This document shows, piece by piece, positions 27,012 to 38,105 of a DNA stretch of 64,000 nucleotides (position 1 is its first letter; each line of letters starts with the position of its first letter). The position numbers and the translations under genes are program-made. Where the stretch lies: NCBI RefSeq assembly GCF_029207565.1, contig NZ_JANCMW010000006.1, positions 181,188 through 245,187 on the forward strand. Reading direction: 5' to 3'. The notes under the pieces were generated by a model that saw only the letters and a program-made list of their open reading frames with translations, had not been told where the DNA came from and did not search any database. The stretch comes from Marinobacter iranensis (GTDB taxonomy: Bacteria; Pseudomonadota; Gammaproteobacteria; Pseudomonadales; Oleiphilaceae).

Positions 27012-27821
27012 ATGGCAGAAGAAGGCCCCAAGCGGCAGGGAATCGGTTCGCTGGAAATCGGATTACACATCCTCAACTACATTTCTACAGCACCCAAACC
27101 ACCCACCCTCAAGGAGCTGTCAGGGGCGCTGGACCTCTCACCGAGCCGCGCCCATAAATACCTGGTCAGTCTGTTGAGAGAGGGGTACATCAATCAGGTG
27201 AATCACACCCAGTACACCCTGGGTAATTCCAGCCTGACCCTGGGCATTTCCGCGCTACGGCGCATCAACCCCATTCAGTTGAGTTACGAGGCCGTGGACC
27301 GGCTCAATGAGGAAACGGACAAAACCGTGTCTGTCACCGTCTGGAACGGCAACGGACCACTGATTATCAAGTGGTTGGATTCAAGCCAGCCCATCTCGGT
27401 AAACGTTCGGCTGGGCGCCGAATTATCTCCACTGAACTCTGCATCCGGAAGAATCTATCTCGCCCATCTGCCGACGAAACGGCGCAAGGAACTGGTGGAC
27501 CAGTATTACAGGAACTCGAAGTCACTCCCCAAACACCGGGGCAAACCCGTCACCCGGGAAGAGCTGCAACCCCACCTGGAAGCCATTAAACGGGACAACT
27601 ATTGCGCGTTTTTCAGCGATTACCTACCCGAGATCAATGTGCTCAGCCGCCCTGTATTCGATATCAACGGCAGCATTGTCACCGTCATCACCCTGTTGGG
27701 TCTTGATCGGGACACCGACATCAGCGAAGGCTCATTCCTGTTCGAACAGGTTCGGGAATGCAGTGACCGGGTAACGCGGCAGATTTGCGGGCAACAACGA
27801 GAGGGCAATGGCCGGGATTAA
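27012..27821 (+). CDS. IclR-family regulator
   Basis: 269 residues from the ATG at 27012 (MAEEGPKRQG). Winged helix at about 10-75 (LKELSGALDLSPSRAHKYLVSL), effector domain with LSPLNSASGRIYLAHLP. The frame is open upstream through the terminator, so the earlier codons are not used. Downstream of the porin and convergent with an AraC gene, sharing the stop codon bases (27818-27821). Target unknown; porin and oxidase genes are candidates. Confidence 0.85.
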   Translation: MAEEGPKRQGIGSLEIGLHILNYISTAPKPPTLKELSGALDLSPSRAHKYLVSLLREGYINQVNHTQYTLGNSSLTLGISALRRINPIQLSYEAVDRLNEETDKTVSVTVWNGNGPLIIKWLDSSQPISVNVRLGAELSPLNSASGRIYLAHLPTKRRKELVDQYYRNSKSLPKHRGKPVTREELQPHLEAIKRDNYCAFFSDYLPEINVLSRPVFDINGSIVTVITLLGLDRDTDISEGSFLFEQVRECSDRVTRQICGQQREGNGRD

Positions 27822-27829
27822 CCGGCCAT
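27808..27829. terminator. inverted repeat at the shared IclR/AraC stop codons
   Basis: ATGGCCGG / CCGGCCAT arms separated by GATTAA, which holds both stop codons. Could act as a short bidirectional hairpin; no T-run follows on either side. Confidence 0.35.
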
Positions 27830-28786
27830 TCGCATGGTTTCAGAGGGTAGTTCACCGAAGGTTTTACGATAGTCCGACGAAAACCGGCCCAGATGGCTGA
27901 AGCCATAATCCAGCGCAATCTCGGTCACGTTCCGGCACTTACCCTGCAGCAGGTCTTCCCGCAACTTCTGAAGCTTCAACTGTTTGATGTAACACTTTGG
28001 CGTGGTAGCGAAGGCCTTGGAGAACGCGTTGTAGATGGACCTTACGCTCATATTGGAAACTGAGGAAAGTTCTTCAATATCCATATTGCGATGCACATTC
28101 TGTTCAATGTAGCGGAGCATCTTACCCAGTGAGGGCGTACAGGCCGGCCCGTTTTCCTGGCAGGACCAGTTGCTGGGGAATACCTTCAGGAATTTCTTGA
28201 GGATGATTTCCCGATACGGGGCACAGACCGGGTTTATGTCCTCGTCCCCAGCATCATCAAGCTCGGAGAACACAGCTTCCATGATATTGATCAGTGCGGG
28301 GCACAACCGGAGCTCCACAGGCGCCCGGGTGAAACGAATCCCGTTTTCCGGCAAGCGACCATGGGACAGTTCACGGGCATTGTTCAAAACATGTTCTGGA
28401 ACCTTGATGATCAGCTTTTCGCAGTCTTCCGAATACTCCAGGTCAATTTTCTCATAGGGGTTCACCATCACTGCCTGACCACTGCGAACCTTCATGCGCT
28501 CGCCCGCCTGATGCCAGACACACTCACCCCGCGTCACAACCTGGAAATGGTAAATGGATTCCAACTCGGGACTCTTCACCCGAACGTGGTTACCGTAACT
28601 GATTTGCGACAAACCAAACCCGGCAAATTCCCTGAAGCTGAGACTGGACTTCCGTTTCTGCTCGCCAATCATTTCCAGGCGATGCTGCCCGATATGCCGG
28701 TTAACGAACGATGACACCTCTTCCGGATGTGCCCCCTGAAGGACGGTAGCGCCCGCAAGTGATTGACCAAACATCTCACGCCTCAT
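27818..28786 (-). CDS. AraC-family regulator with cupin-like effector domain
   Basis: 322 residues. N-terminal part (about 40-190) resembles the AraC-binding-like domain of XylS/BenR-type proteins (SYGNHVRVKSPELESIYHFQ, SGQAVMVNPYEKIDLEY); C-terminal double helix-turn-helix at about 215-320 (IEELSSVSNMSVRSIYNAF, ALDYGFSHLGRFSSDYRKTFGE). XylS/BenR-like activators respond to benzoates. It follows the DODA-type dioxygenase by 57 bp in the same direction. A start at 28774 is also possible. Confidence 0.85.
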   Translation of the reverse strand: MRREMFGQSLAGATVLQGAHPEEVSSFVNRHIGQHRLEMIGEQKRKSSLSFREFAGFGLSQISYGNHVRVKSPELESIYHFQVVTRGECVWHQAGERMKVRSGQAVMVNPYEKIDLEYSEDCEKLIIKVPEHVLNNARELSHGRLPENGIRFTRAPVELRLCPALINIMEAVFSELDDAGDEDINPVCAPYREIILKKFLKVFPSNWSCQENGPACTPSLGKMLRYIEQNVHRNMDIEELSSVSNMSVRSIYNAFSKAFATTPKCYIKQLKLQKLREDLLQGKCRNVTEIALDYGFSHLGRFSSDYRKTFGELPSETMRMAG

Positions 28787-28843
28787 TTACTTATTGTTAA
28801 TGCGTTCACTCTATATAAATTTAGTTGGTCAATCAACAACCAG

Positions 28844-29650
28844 TTAATCGGCACCCCAGTAAAACATGCCAGACTGTTTCCCAAGGATCGTTGCTGATAT
28901 ATGGGTGTCGCTGGGCTTGTTCGCCAGTCCGTAACATACATGCAGCGGCAGAAGGTGCTCCTCGCGGGGATGACAGAACCGGGCGTGGGGCGCACGATCC
29001 CAATGCAGTAGCCGCTCGCTACGCTCAGCCTCCTTCAGAGCCGGGTCACAGCATGTCTCTTCCAGCCAATCTTCAAAGGCCCGGTTACGGGCCTGAACCT
29101 CTGGCGTATTCGGCGCAAAAAACGCCCGCATGTTATGGAAAGAGAAACCGGATCCGATCACCAGCAAGTTCTTGTACTCCAAAGCCTGTAACGCTCGTCC
29201 AATGGCCAGATGCGTTGAGGCGTCCAGGTCTTTTACCAGTGAAAGCTGGATGCATGGAATGTCCGCAGAGGGGTACATCAGTTTGAGTGGTACAAACACA
29301 CCGTGATCGAACCCCCGCTGGTGATCAAGCTGCACCGGAATCCCGGCCTTCTCCAACGCCTCGTGCACCTGAACCGCCAGTGCAGGTTCACCGGGGCACG
29401 GATATTCAATTTCATAGGATTCCGGCGGAAAGCCGGAATAATCGTATATCAGTGGTGGATTGGTCCCGGCAGTGATCGTTGGTACCGCTTCCTCCCAGTG
29501 GGCGCTGATGACCAGTATTGCCGAGGGTTTACGCAGCTTGCCTGCGATCTCCTCGAGCCGCTCCACCATTTCTCTGTGGCCCGGGTCGCCTAGCAATGGC
29601 ATTGGCCCGCCCCCGTGAGAGATAAACAGAACATCGGTATTGGCACTCAT
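28844..29650 (-). CDS. DODA-type (class III extradiol, LigB-like) dioxygenase
   Basis: 268 residues. Begins MSANTDVLFISHGGGPMPLL with the metal histidine of the family, followed by ISAHWEE, HQRGFDHGVFVPLKLMYP and IGSGFSFHNMRAF, all YgiD/DODA hallmarks. Such enzymes open catecholic rings (DOPA, in plants) or act on unknown catechols in bacteria. GGAGGGG precedes the ATG. Third gene of a doxX-GST-dioxygenase operon that looks like a defence against quinones and catechols. Confidence 0.88.
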   Translation of the reverse strand: MSANTDVLFISHGGGPMPLLGDPGHREMVERLEEIAGKLRKPSAILVISAHWEEAVPTITAGTNPPLIYDYSGFPPESYEIEYPCPGEPALAVQVHEALEKAGIPVQLDHQRGFDHGVFVPLKLMYPSADIPCIQLSLVKDLDASTHLAIGRALQALEYKNLLVIGSGFSFHNMRAFFAPNTPEVQARNRAFEDWLEETCCDPALKEAERSERLLHWDRAPHARFCHPREEHLLPLHVCYGLANKPSDTHISATILGKQSGMFYWGAD

Positions 29651-29694
29651 GGCGATTGCCCCTCCAGTAACGGTTTGGATTCCATCAATTAACG

Positions 29695-30642
29695 TCAGAT
29701 TTCACTGGGCCCCGCCGGTACAATCCCGGTAGGGTTCAAGGCCTTGATGGAGTAATACCCTGCCTTGATGTGATCAAGGTTTACAGTGTTCAAGATACCC
29801 TCAAGCGCCAGAATCCGCTGCAGGTAGGCATGCAGGTGTGGCATGGCCTTCAGGGTATTGCGGTTGCATTTGAACAGTCCGTGGTAAGCGGCATCAAAGC
29901 GCACCAGGGTGACGAACAGGCGCACGTCGGTTTCTGTCATGCGGTCACCAAACAGATAGGTGCGCCCGTCCGCTAGCCGGGACTCCAACTCATCCAGTGC
30001 GGCAAACACCTTACCGTAAGCCTCTTCATAGGCCTCTTGGCTGGAAGCAAACCCGGCCTGATACACACCGTTGTTCAGGTCTGTGTAAAGATAGGCGTTC
30101 AGGGCATCGATGTCGGCGGCAAGGTCCTCCGGATAAAGATCCGGGCCCTGATTGACGATCCCCAAGAAAGCGCTATTGAGCATCCTGAGAATATCAGCGG
30201 ACTCGTTATTGACGATGGTTCCGGTCTGCTTGTCCCAGAGTACCGGTACGGTGGCACGCCCGGAAATCTCCGGATCAGCACGGGTATACAGCTCATGCAT
30301 GTAGCGTGCGCCATTGAGCGCATCCTCATCAGCGCCCGGGTAACCTCCGAACTGCCAGCCCTGATCAGTCAGCCGCGGATTGACAACCGTGACGCCAATG
30401 ACGTCCTGCAACCCTTTCAGTTCGCGAGCCATCAGCGCCCGCGAAGCCCACGGACAGATATACGCCACATAGAGATGGTAACGCCCGGTCTCCGCCTTGA
30501 ATCCACCAGCCCCGGTCGGGCCAGGGGCGCCATCCGGCGTAATCCAGTTCCGAAATGACGAGGTCTGGCGGATAAAGCGCCCCTCATCATCCTTCGCCTG
30601 CACCGGCTGCCAGTTATCTTTCCACTCACCATTCACCAGCAT
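29695..30642 (-). CDS. glutathionyl-hydroquinone reductase (YqjG/PcpF-like)
   Basis: 315 residues of the Xi-class glutathione transferase family. Catalytic Cys63 in YICPWASRALMARELKGL (the CPWA motif separates this class from ordinary GSTs), FGGYPGADEDALNGARYMHELY and TVPVLWDKQTGTIVNNESADI are conserved. It reduces glutathionyl-hydroquinones formed when quinones react with glutathione. AAGGGAG site, 3 bp after doxX. Confidence 0.92.
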   Translation of the reverse strand: MLVNGEWKDNWQPVQAKDDEGRFIRQTSSFRNWITPDGAPGPTGAGGFKAETGRYHLYVAYICPWASRALMARELKGLQDVIGVTVVNPRLTDQGWQFGGYPGADEDALNGARYMHELYTRADPEISGRATVPVLWDKQTGTIVNNESADILRMLNSAFLGIVNQGPDLYPEDLAADIDALNAYLYTDLNNGVYQAGFASSQEAYEEAYGKVFAALDELESRLADGRTYLFGDRMTETDVRLFVTLVRFDAAYHGLFKCNRNTLKAMPHLHAYLQRILALEGILNTVNLDHIKAGYYSIKALNPTGIVPAGPSEI

Positions 30643-30645
30643 GAT

Positions 30646-31089
30646 TCAGACTCCCTTGTGTAACACGTTGTCCAGCGAGAACCGTCCAGCACCCTGTACA
30701 ACGAGGGCCAGCGAAACCACAAACAGGGTCAGGGCATACTCGTAACCGTTGTTGGCCATGAACAGACCATTGCCGATATGAACGGAGAATATCGCCACCA
30801 GCATGGTGAAGGCTGTCACCAAGGCCGCCGGACGTGTCAGCAGGCCCAGTACCAGCAGCAGACCACCAAAGAATTCGGCACCGCCGGCCAGCAAAGCCAT
30901 CAGATAGCCCGGCTCCAGGCCGATGCTGGCCAGCCACTGCCCGGTGCCTTCCAGGCCATAGCCACCGAACCAGCCAAAGAGTTTTTGAGCACCGTGGGCC
31001 GCCAGAATCAGCCCGACCGGTACCCGCAGAATAAGCGCCGCATAACCGCCGCTGGAATTGAACAATGTCTGTGCAAATTTGGAGTTCAT
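30646..31089 (-). CDS. DoxX-family membrane protein
   Basis: 147 residues, four membrane segments with the family's RVPVGLILAAHGAQKLFGWFGG and AGGAEFFGGLLLVLGLLTRPAAL. DoxX-type proteins often accompany quinone- or thiol-stress genes; exact role unknown. First gene of the leftward operon (doxX, GST, dioxygenase, AraC) and divergent from a LysR gene. ATG at 31089 preferred over GTG 31098 because AAGGTG lies at proper distance. Confidence 0.88.
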   Translation of the reverse strand: MNSKFAQTLFNSSGGYAALILRVPVGLILAAHGAQKLFGWFGGYGLEGTGQWLASIGLEPGYLMALLAGGAEFFGGLLLVLGLLTRPAALVTAFTMLVAIFSVHIGNGLFMANNGYEYALTLFVVSLALVVQGAGRFSLDNVLHKGV

Positions 31090-31189
31090 AATGATCACCT
31101 TGAATCTTTCTCTGTTGACGTTTCCTGAAGCCCCGCTCCAGATGATGTACTCACTGTACTATCAACTTTTATAAAGACTAAGATGACCA

Positions 31190-31217
31190 GTGTTGCTTAA
31201 TTACCAACACAGTGTTG
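31190..31217. promoter_or_regulatory. triple half-site GTGTTG/CAACAC/GTGTTG, likely LysR operator
   Basis: GTGTTG-N9-CAACAC (a T-N11-A-like dyad) runs directly into CAACAC-A-GTGTTG, so three half-sites lie within 28 bp in the 164-bp gap between doxX and the LysR gene. Typical layout for an auto-regulating LysR protein that also controls the divergent operon. Confidence 0.6.
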
Positions 31218-31253
31218 ATAATTTGAAAGACCTACAGTCAAGAGGACAATCCA

Positions 31254-32162
31254 ATGGACCGGATCGATGCCATGCACGCCTTCGTCACTGTGGTTAACGA
31301 AGGCAGCTTTACCCGGGCTGCCGAGCGGCTGGCGATGTCTCCACAGCTGGTCAGCAAGTACGTTTCCCAGCTTGAGCAACATCTTGGCGTACGTTTGCTC
31401 AATCGCACCACTCGCAAAATACATCTGACGGAGGCCGGCACACGCTATCAGCACCTTGCCCAGCAGGTACTTAACGATATCGACAACATGGAAAACCAGC
31501 TCGGTGACCTGCAAGGCCAGGCCCGGGGCGTTCTGAGAATCAGTGCACCGGTATCCTTTGCCATTCACCACATGGCCCCGCTGCTGAGCGAATTTCAGAA
31601 AGTCCATCCCGCCGTGGGGATCGATCTGCAACTGAACGACCGCAAAGTCGACATTGTGGAGGAAGGGTTCGATATAGCCCTGAGGATCGGCCACCTGAAG
31701 AGCTCATCACTCATCGCCAAACGGATTGCACCGGTAAGGCTGGTGCTGTGCGCCTCACCGGATTACCTGAAACAGCACGGTACGCCCGAACGACCTGAAG
31801 ATCTCAGGAACCATCGTTACCTGCGCTATAGCTACATGGAGCTGGATGCTAACCACCCAGTATACCGATGGTTGCAAAACACGGATCGTGACAAAAACAC
31901 AGAGATGGTCAGTAACAACGGCGATGTGCTCGTCGCTGCAGCGATAGCCGGGGCAGGTATCGCCCTGCAGCCTACGTTTATATCTGGCTCCGCCATCCGC
32001 CAGGGAAAGCTGCAAGTCGTCTTACCAGATCATGAGCCAGAGCCGATGGGGCTCTATGCGGTGTACGCCCACAGGCAGTTACTGGCGAGCAAGGTCCGCA
32101 GCTTTATTGACTTCATGGAGGGCTTTTTTGGCGATCCGCCCTACTGGGACCAGTTTGAATAA
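31254..32162 (+). CDS. LysR regulator of the doxX-GST-dioxygenase operon
   Basis: 302 residues; helix-turn-helix MDRIDAMHAFVTVVNEGSFTRAAERL with SPQLVSKYVSQLEQHLGVRLLNRTTR, the pattern of the large DmlR/AaeR-like group that controls redox and quinone-stress genes. AGAGGA before the ATG. Divergent from doxX with a well-formed operator in between. Confidence 0.88.
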   Translation: MDRIDAMHAFVTVVNEGSFTRAAERLAMSPQLVSKYVSQLEQHLGVRLLNRTTRKIHLTEAGTRYQHLAQQVLNDIDNMENQLGDLQGQARGVLRISAPVSFAIHHMAPLLSEFQKVHPAVGIDLQLNDRKVDIVEEGFDIALRIGHLKSSSLIAKRIAPVRLVLCASPDYLKQHGTPERPEDLRNHRYLRYSYMELDANHPVYRWLQNTDRDKNTEMVSNNGDVLVAAAIAGAGIALQPTFISGSAIRQGKLQVVLPDHEPEPMGLYAVYAHRQLLASKVRSFIDFMEGFFGDPPYWDQFE

Positions 32163-32194
32163 CGGGGCAGAGCGGGGTGCAACCTCCTACTTTT

Positions 32195-33280
32195 TCAGCC
32201 ATTTACAACATGAGACGCCAGAGTCTCTGCTAAGTGTTGAAGTTCATCCGCTTTTTCGAGCCCCTCAAGAAATCGTTTTGGTATACCACTCATACCAACT
32301 TGTGCACCCGTGAGAGTACCAGTGAGCATGGCTCGCACCTGATTTTGCCCCCCACCGTTCACCGCGTGTAGCACTGCAGACTCAAAATCGTCATGGAACA
32401 AGGAGGACAGGTAGTATGCCGCAGGGAGCTGATGGTAAATGGCACAAGGCATACCGTATACGAGCGAGACTTTCCAGGCCGGTTCAATTCGAATGTCAGG
32501 ATCTGATGCAGCCGCAGCCATGAAAGAGGGGGTCAACAATGCATCGGGGGAGGCAAAACGACCCGCGCGTGGCGGATCAGGATCACCGGGGCGAGGTGGT
32601 TGCAGGTTGTCGCCAGTGACGGCATGAAACGGCAATTCACCGTTTTTAACTTGGGCCATCAATTTATCAGACACATCAGCATCCATGCTGTTTCCCTGAA
32701 TCAGAAGTCCCAATAAAGCCCCAAACGCAACAGTCATTGATACCACGGTATCATCCACTTGGGTAAGAACCGTGTTATCGGTAATGGCAGCCGCCAGTTG
32801 CGCAGGTTGGAATGCATAACGGACAGCGATTGCAAGGGTTCGCTCGATAGCTTCAGTTGTATCAGCGTGTCCACCGGTTTGGCCCCAGGGCAAGTCCTGC
32901 TGAATCCGTTTACCCCAGGCGTCACGTATAGACTGGCTCGTATAGCCACCCGGCCCGCTTACGGGTGTTCCGTCAAGGAGAGGAAAGAGTTCCTGGTCCA
33001 TTCGTCGGCAAAAATCTTTCTCATTGTAACCTTTGGCCTCAACCAGGGACCGCAGCATAAGAGTAAGAATAAAGCCGGCCTGTGATAGCTGACCGGCTTT
33101 CAGGCCATCATGGTATCTACCGGGTTTTGGATCGGTGTATCCGTCAATCCAATCACCATAATCCCTGCGTAATTCAGAAAGGTCGTAGTACCAATGCGGG
33201 CCCAGTGCAAGTGCGTCGCCGATAAAAGCGCCCATTATCGAACCTACGGCGCGATCCTTGGTTTCCGAAGGACTAATCAT
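32195..33280 (-). CDS. divergent ADP-ribosylglycohydrolase-family protein (J1-crystallin-like)
   Basis: 361 residues with the family fold signals GSIMGAFIGDALALGPHWYYD at the start and VDDTVVSMTVAFGALLGLL in the middle. The two metal-binding motifs of active ADP-ribosylhydrolases are altered: where T-D-D-T is expected the protein reads GQLSQAGF, and in place of G-D-T-D-T it has NGGGQNQVRAMLTGTLTGAQ. The dinuclear Mg site should therefore be absent, as in other members of this subfamily that I recognise only as a type. AAAGGAGG site, ATG start. Stands alone, convergent with the LysR gene. Function unknown. Confidence 0.75.
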   Translation of the reverse strand: MISPSETKDRAVGSIMGAFIGDALALGPHWYYDLSELRRDYGDWIDGYTDPKPGRYHDGLKAGQLSQAGFILTLMLRSLVEAKGYNEKDFCRRMDQELFPLLDGTPVSGPGGYTSQSIRDAWGKRIQQDLPWGQTGGHADTTEAIERTLAIAVRYAFQPAQLAAAITDNTVLTQVDDTVVSMTVAFGALLGLLIQGNSMDADVSDKLMAQVKNGELPFHAVTGDNLQPPRPGDPDPPRAGRFASPDALLTPSFMAAAASDPDIRIEPAWKVSLVYGMPCAIYHQLPAAYYLSSLFHDDFESAVLHAVNGGGQNQVRAMLTGTLTGAQVGMSGIPKRFLEGLEKADELQHLAETLASHVVNG

Positions 33281-34209
33281 GATCCCTCCTTTGACTGCAA
33301 TCTTGATATATCGACATTATCCTTTGGAACAAGATCAACTGACGTTACGACGATACCATATGGGTTTTAGTTGCTGTCCAGCTCCAGAGGTCGGCCCCTC
33401 TACTTATCCACCAACATTGACGTCTTGATAGTATTAAAGTTGCTGATCAGATTGAGCATCTCGTCCAGATCCTTCTTTTTGAAGTTCACACCGTCGGCCT
33501 TTGAAGCTCCGACGGTTTCAGGATATGCGGAGGTTCCACCCTTTTCGGTTTCGGAGGTGCTCTTCAACAATGTCACGCGAGCACTGGCCTCGCGCACGAT
33601 GAGCACGTCGCAGAGGCTTGCATTACATAAGGCGGGTGCGTCGCCTGACAGGCCCGAACAGCTCGCTTTCTATTAACTGGGGGACATCGCGCCGCAATTC
33701 ACCGGTACAAAAGGCTTGCCACACCGATGCGGTCCAACGTCCAGTGGTCCAACCGCTTGATTCCGGTGATACTGGGCCTGAGGATTCTCTTATAAATATG
33801 AAACTGGATTTGGATAAAAGCAATCTGCAAATACGGAGAGGAAATGAAACCTGAACACTTACCACCTTTGATGTGACACCACTTTACTCATGATTAAAAT
33901 AACTACATATATTCCATATTATCGCATTCATCAAAAAAGACCTGCGCCCAATTCTTGATCAACTTCTAAATCACAGTAAAAAATACAATCCGAATGGTAA
34001 ATTTAGCCATCCCGAAAACGCCCCAAAAACCCCATTTTGGCGCCGGGAGCGAAAATTCCTCATCTCAATATCGACCTACCCGCAGGTCCAACCCTTGATA
34101 TTAACGAGAAGTTGCACGACTTCATTGCACTCAACTACGATACTATTGCATAGAGGGCGGCTATTAACCGTATTGAAAACATCGCTTTTCCCGCCAGCTT
34201 AGCTTTAAT
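33281..34209. other. 929-bp gene-poor, partly AT-rich stretch with gene debris
   Basis: No full-length gene. On the minus strand 33606-33400 reads 68 residues with protein-like composition (ends FKKKDLDEMLNLISNFNTIK), GTG start without a clear ribosome site. Around 33680 the minus strand reads DVPQLIESELFG, similar to a sigma-54 activator motif but isolated. From about 33930 the plus strand reads KKYNPNGKFSHPENAPKTPF and, one frame over, NIDLPAGPTLDINEKL ending at a stop near 34154: a frameshifted remnant of an unknown protein. 33880-34000 is clearly richer in A+T than its neighbours. Looks like decayed acquired DNA. Confidence 0.45.
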
Positions 34210-36584
34210 GTGGCACTGAAACTCAATGATCCCAGGGAACGGACCATGATCTTGCTCGCGATACTACTCTTTCTGTTCGGCCTTAGCCTTTTGATAGGGG
34301 GCGTGTGGCTTATTTCTCTCGGTGGGAGCTGGTATTACGCCCTTGCCGGGATAGTCCTGATCGTCATCGCATTGCTGGTGAAGTCCCGGCGCACGTTTGC
34401 CCAGATCCTCTACGCATTGTTACTGGTGGCTACCGCTATATGGGCCTACTGGGAAGCAGGATTCGACTGGTGGCCCCTGGCCTCCCGACTGGGCGTATTG
34501 CTGCTGCTGACCATCCCTTTGTTGATCCCGGCCCGCGGGGACGGCCGCCTGGGAGCCGTAACACTCGCTATCGCCTGGGTTGGCGTGGGCCTGTTTACGG
34601 TAGCGAGCATTCCCTATGATGCTCATCGCATTGAAGGAACGCTCAACACTGAGTCAGTCATCCAGAATCCCCGACTCGGGGAAGTGCCAGAGGGCGACTG
34701 GCTCAGCTACGGGCGCAGCAACCTCGGCCAGCGCTATTCACCGCTGGAACAGATAACCCCCGAAAACGTCCGCGAGCTGGAGCTGGCCTGGGAATACCAG
34801 ACCGGTGATCGTAAAGGGCCCAAAGATGTTGGCGAGACCACCTACGAAGCCACCCCGTTGAAAGTAGGCAACACACTCTACCTGTGCACACCTCATAACT
34901 GGCTGGTGGCCCTGGATGCAGACACCGGAGAGGAACGGTGGGTTTACGACGCTCAAGTGCCGTTGGAAAGCCAGCGCCAGCACCAGACCTGCCGGGGCGT
35001 TTCCTACCTTCCTCCCAGTGGGGGCGGCGGTGATATCCCAGAGGTAAAAACCCTGCAGTCACCGGCAGAAAGCCAGGCCAGCGTGGAATGCGATTCCCAG
35101 CTTTTCCTGCCCACTTCCGATGCCAGGCTGTTGGCACTGGACCCGGTTACCGGCGCCCGCTGCGGCAATTTTGCGGACGACGGCTCGCTCAACCTGCTAC
35201 ACAACATGCCCCACAAGCAGGACGGCTTTTATTACTCCACCTCACCGCCGGTGGTCGCCAATGGTGTGGTAGTGGTCGCTGGAGCGGTCAATGACAACTA
35301 CGCCATAAACTCGCCTTCTGGTGTTATTCGTGCCTACGACGTCAAGACCGGCGAACTGGTATGGAACTGGGACCCCGCCAATCCGGAACAGACGCAACCT
35401 ATTGCCGAGAACGAAACCTACTCCACCAGTTCCCCCAACAGCTGGGCGGTCGCCAGTGCTGACGAAGAGCTGGGGCTGGTCTATTTTCCCATGGGAAATC
35501 GCACACCGGATCAGTTGGGCATGTACCGCACTCCGGAGGAAGAAAAATACTCCTCCTCGGTGGTCGCGCTCAGCCTGGAAACCGGGCAGGTAGAGTGGGT
35601 GCAACAGTTCGTCCACCACGATCTCTGGGATATGGATACCCCTGCCCAGCCCAGCCTTGTGAATATCCAGACTGAACAGGGCCTGCAACCAGGCCTGGTG
35701 GTACCCACCAAACAAGGGGATGTGTACGTGCTTAACCGGGAAACCGGCGAGCCGCTGATTCCTATCACGGAGCAGGCAGCGCCCCAGGGCACCATTGAGG
35801 GCGACAATGCAGCCCCGACCCAGCCGGTATCCGGGCTGAGCTTCCGTCCGCCGCCCCTGAAAGCATCCGATATGTGGGGTCCACGGCCATCGACCAGATG
35901 ATCTGCCGCATCAAATTCCAGTCTCTGCGTTATGAAGGTATATACACCCCGCCTTCGGTACAGGGCACCCTCGTTTATCCGGGCAATTTTGGCGTCTTTA
36001 ACTGGGGTGGCATTGCTGTGGATCCGGAACGCCAGGTGATGTTCGGCATGCCCCTGTACATGGCGTTTATCCAGCGACTGGTTCCAAAAGACGATAACAC
36101 TCCCTTGGGGCCCACCAACCAGGGCGAGCAAGGCATGAATGAAAATGCGGGAGCGGAATATGCGGTAGAAATGATGCCGCTAATGTCGCCTCTGGACATC
36201 CCCTGCCAGCGCCCACCCTGGGGTTATGTGGCGGGGGCGGACCTGCGTACTGGTGAAATCGTATGGAAGCACAAGAACGGGACCGTTGAAGACATGGCGC
36301 CTATCCCGATCCCTCTGAAACTGGGCGTACCGGGCATCGGTGGGCCGATCATCACCCGCGGGGGTGTGGTCTTCCTTGCTGCTACCGTGGATAACTATCT
36401 TCGCGCCTACAACCTGACCGACGGCGAGGAGCTCTGGCGGGCCCGGTTGCCGGCAGGGGGGCAAGCCACGCCGATGACGTACCTGAACAGTCAGGGTGAG
36501 CAAATGGTGGTACAGGTTGCCGGTGGGCATGGCTCGATCGGGACCACCATCGGTGACTATGTACTGGCCTACAAACTGAAATAG
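34210..36584 (+). pseudogene. membrane-bound PQQ-dependent glucose/quinate-type dehydrogenase, one-base frameshift
   Basis: Two overlapping frames together make one protein of about 790 residues, the length of Gcd/QuiA-type quinoproteins: five N-terminal membrane segments (about 1-130), then an eight-bladed PQQ beta-propeller (GDWLSYGRSNLGQRYSPLEQI, TYEATPLKVGNTLYLCTPHN, HHDLWDMDTPAQPSL). At 35877-35885 the first frame (ends SDMWGPRPSTR) breaks; the second continues TAIDQMICRIKFQ. One missing base (GGTGCC expected, GGTCC seen) explains it. Either a recent pseudogene or a sequencing error. If intact it would oxidise glucose or quinate/shikimate in the periplasm, the latter feeding protocatechuate. 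Start GTG 34210 or ATG 34246 (AGGGA in front of the latter). Confidence 0.85.
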
Positions 36585-36611
36585 GCACGTCTGCCCAGGG
36601 CCAGGGCTCGG

Positions 36612-36638
36612 GGCGGGCGTCAGCGCTTGACGCCCGCC
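36612..36638. terminator. bidirectional hairpin terminator
   Basis: Eleven-base arms GGCGGGCGTCA / TGACGCCCGCC with a 5-base loop, between the convergent dehydrogenase genes. Confidence 0.75.
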
Positions 36639-36643
36639 TGCCT

Positions 36644-38105
<1,462 letters not shown>

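Noticed and set aside
33623..33865. Minus-strand frame containing LIESELFG, like a sigma-54 activator
   Set aside because: Only about a dozen residues match; no Walker A, GAFTGA or DNA-binding part nearby, so it is at most debris and is mentioned only within the gene-poor stretch.
34702..35716. Long minus-strand open frames across the PQQ dehydrogenase
   Set aside because: Antisense shadows caused by high GC; the plus strand has an unmistakable quinoprotein sequence.
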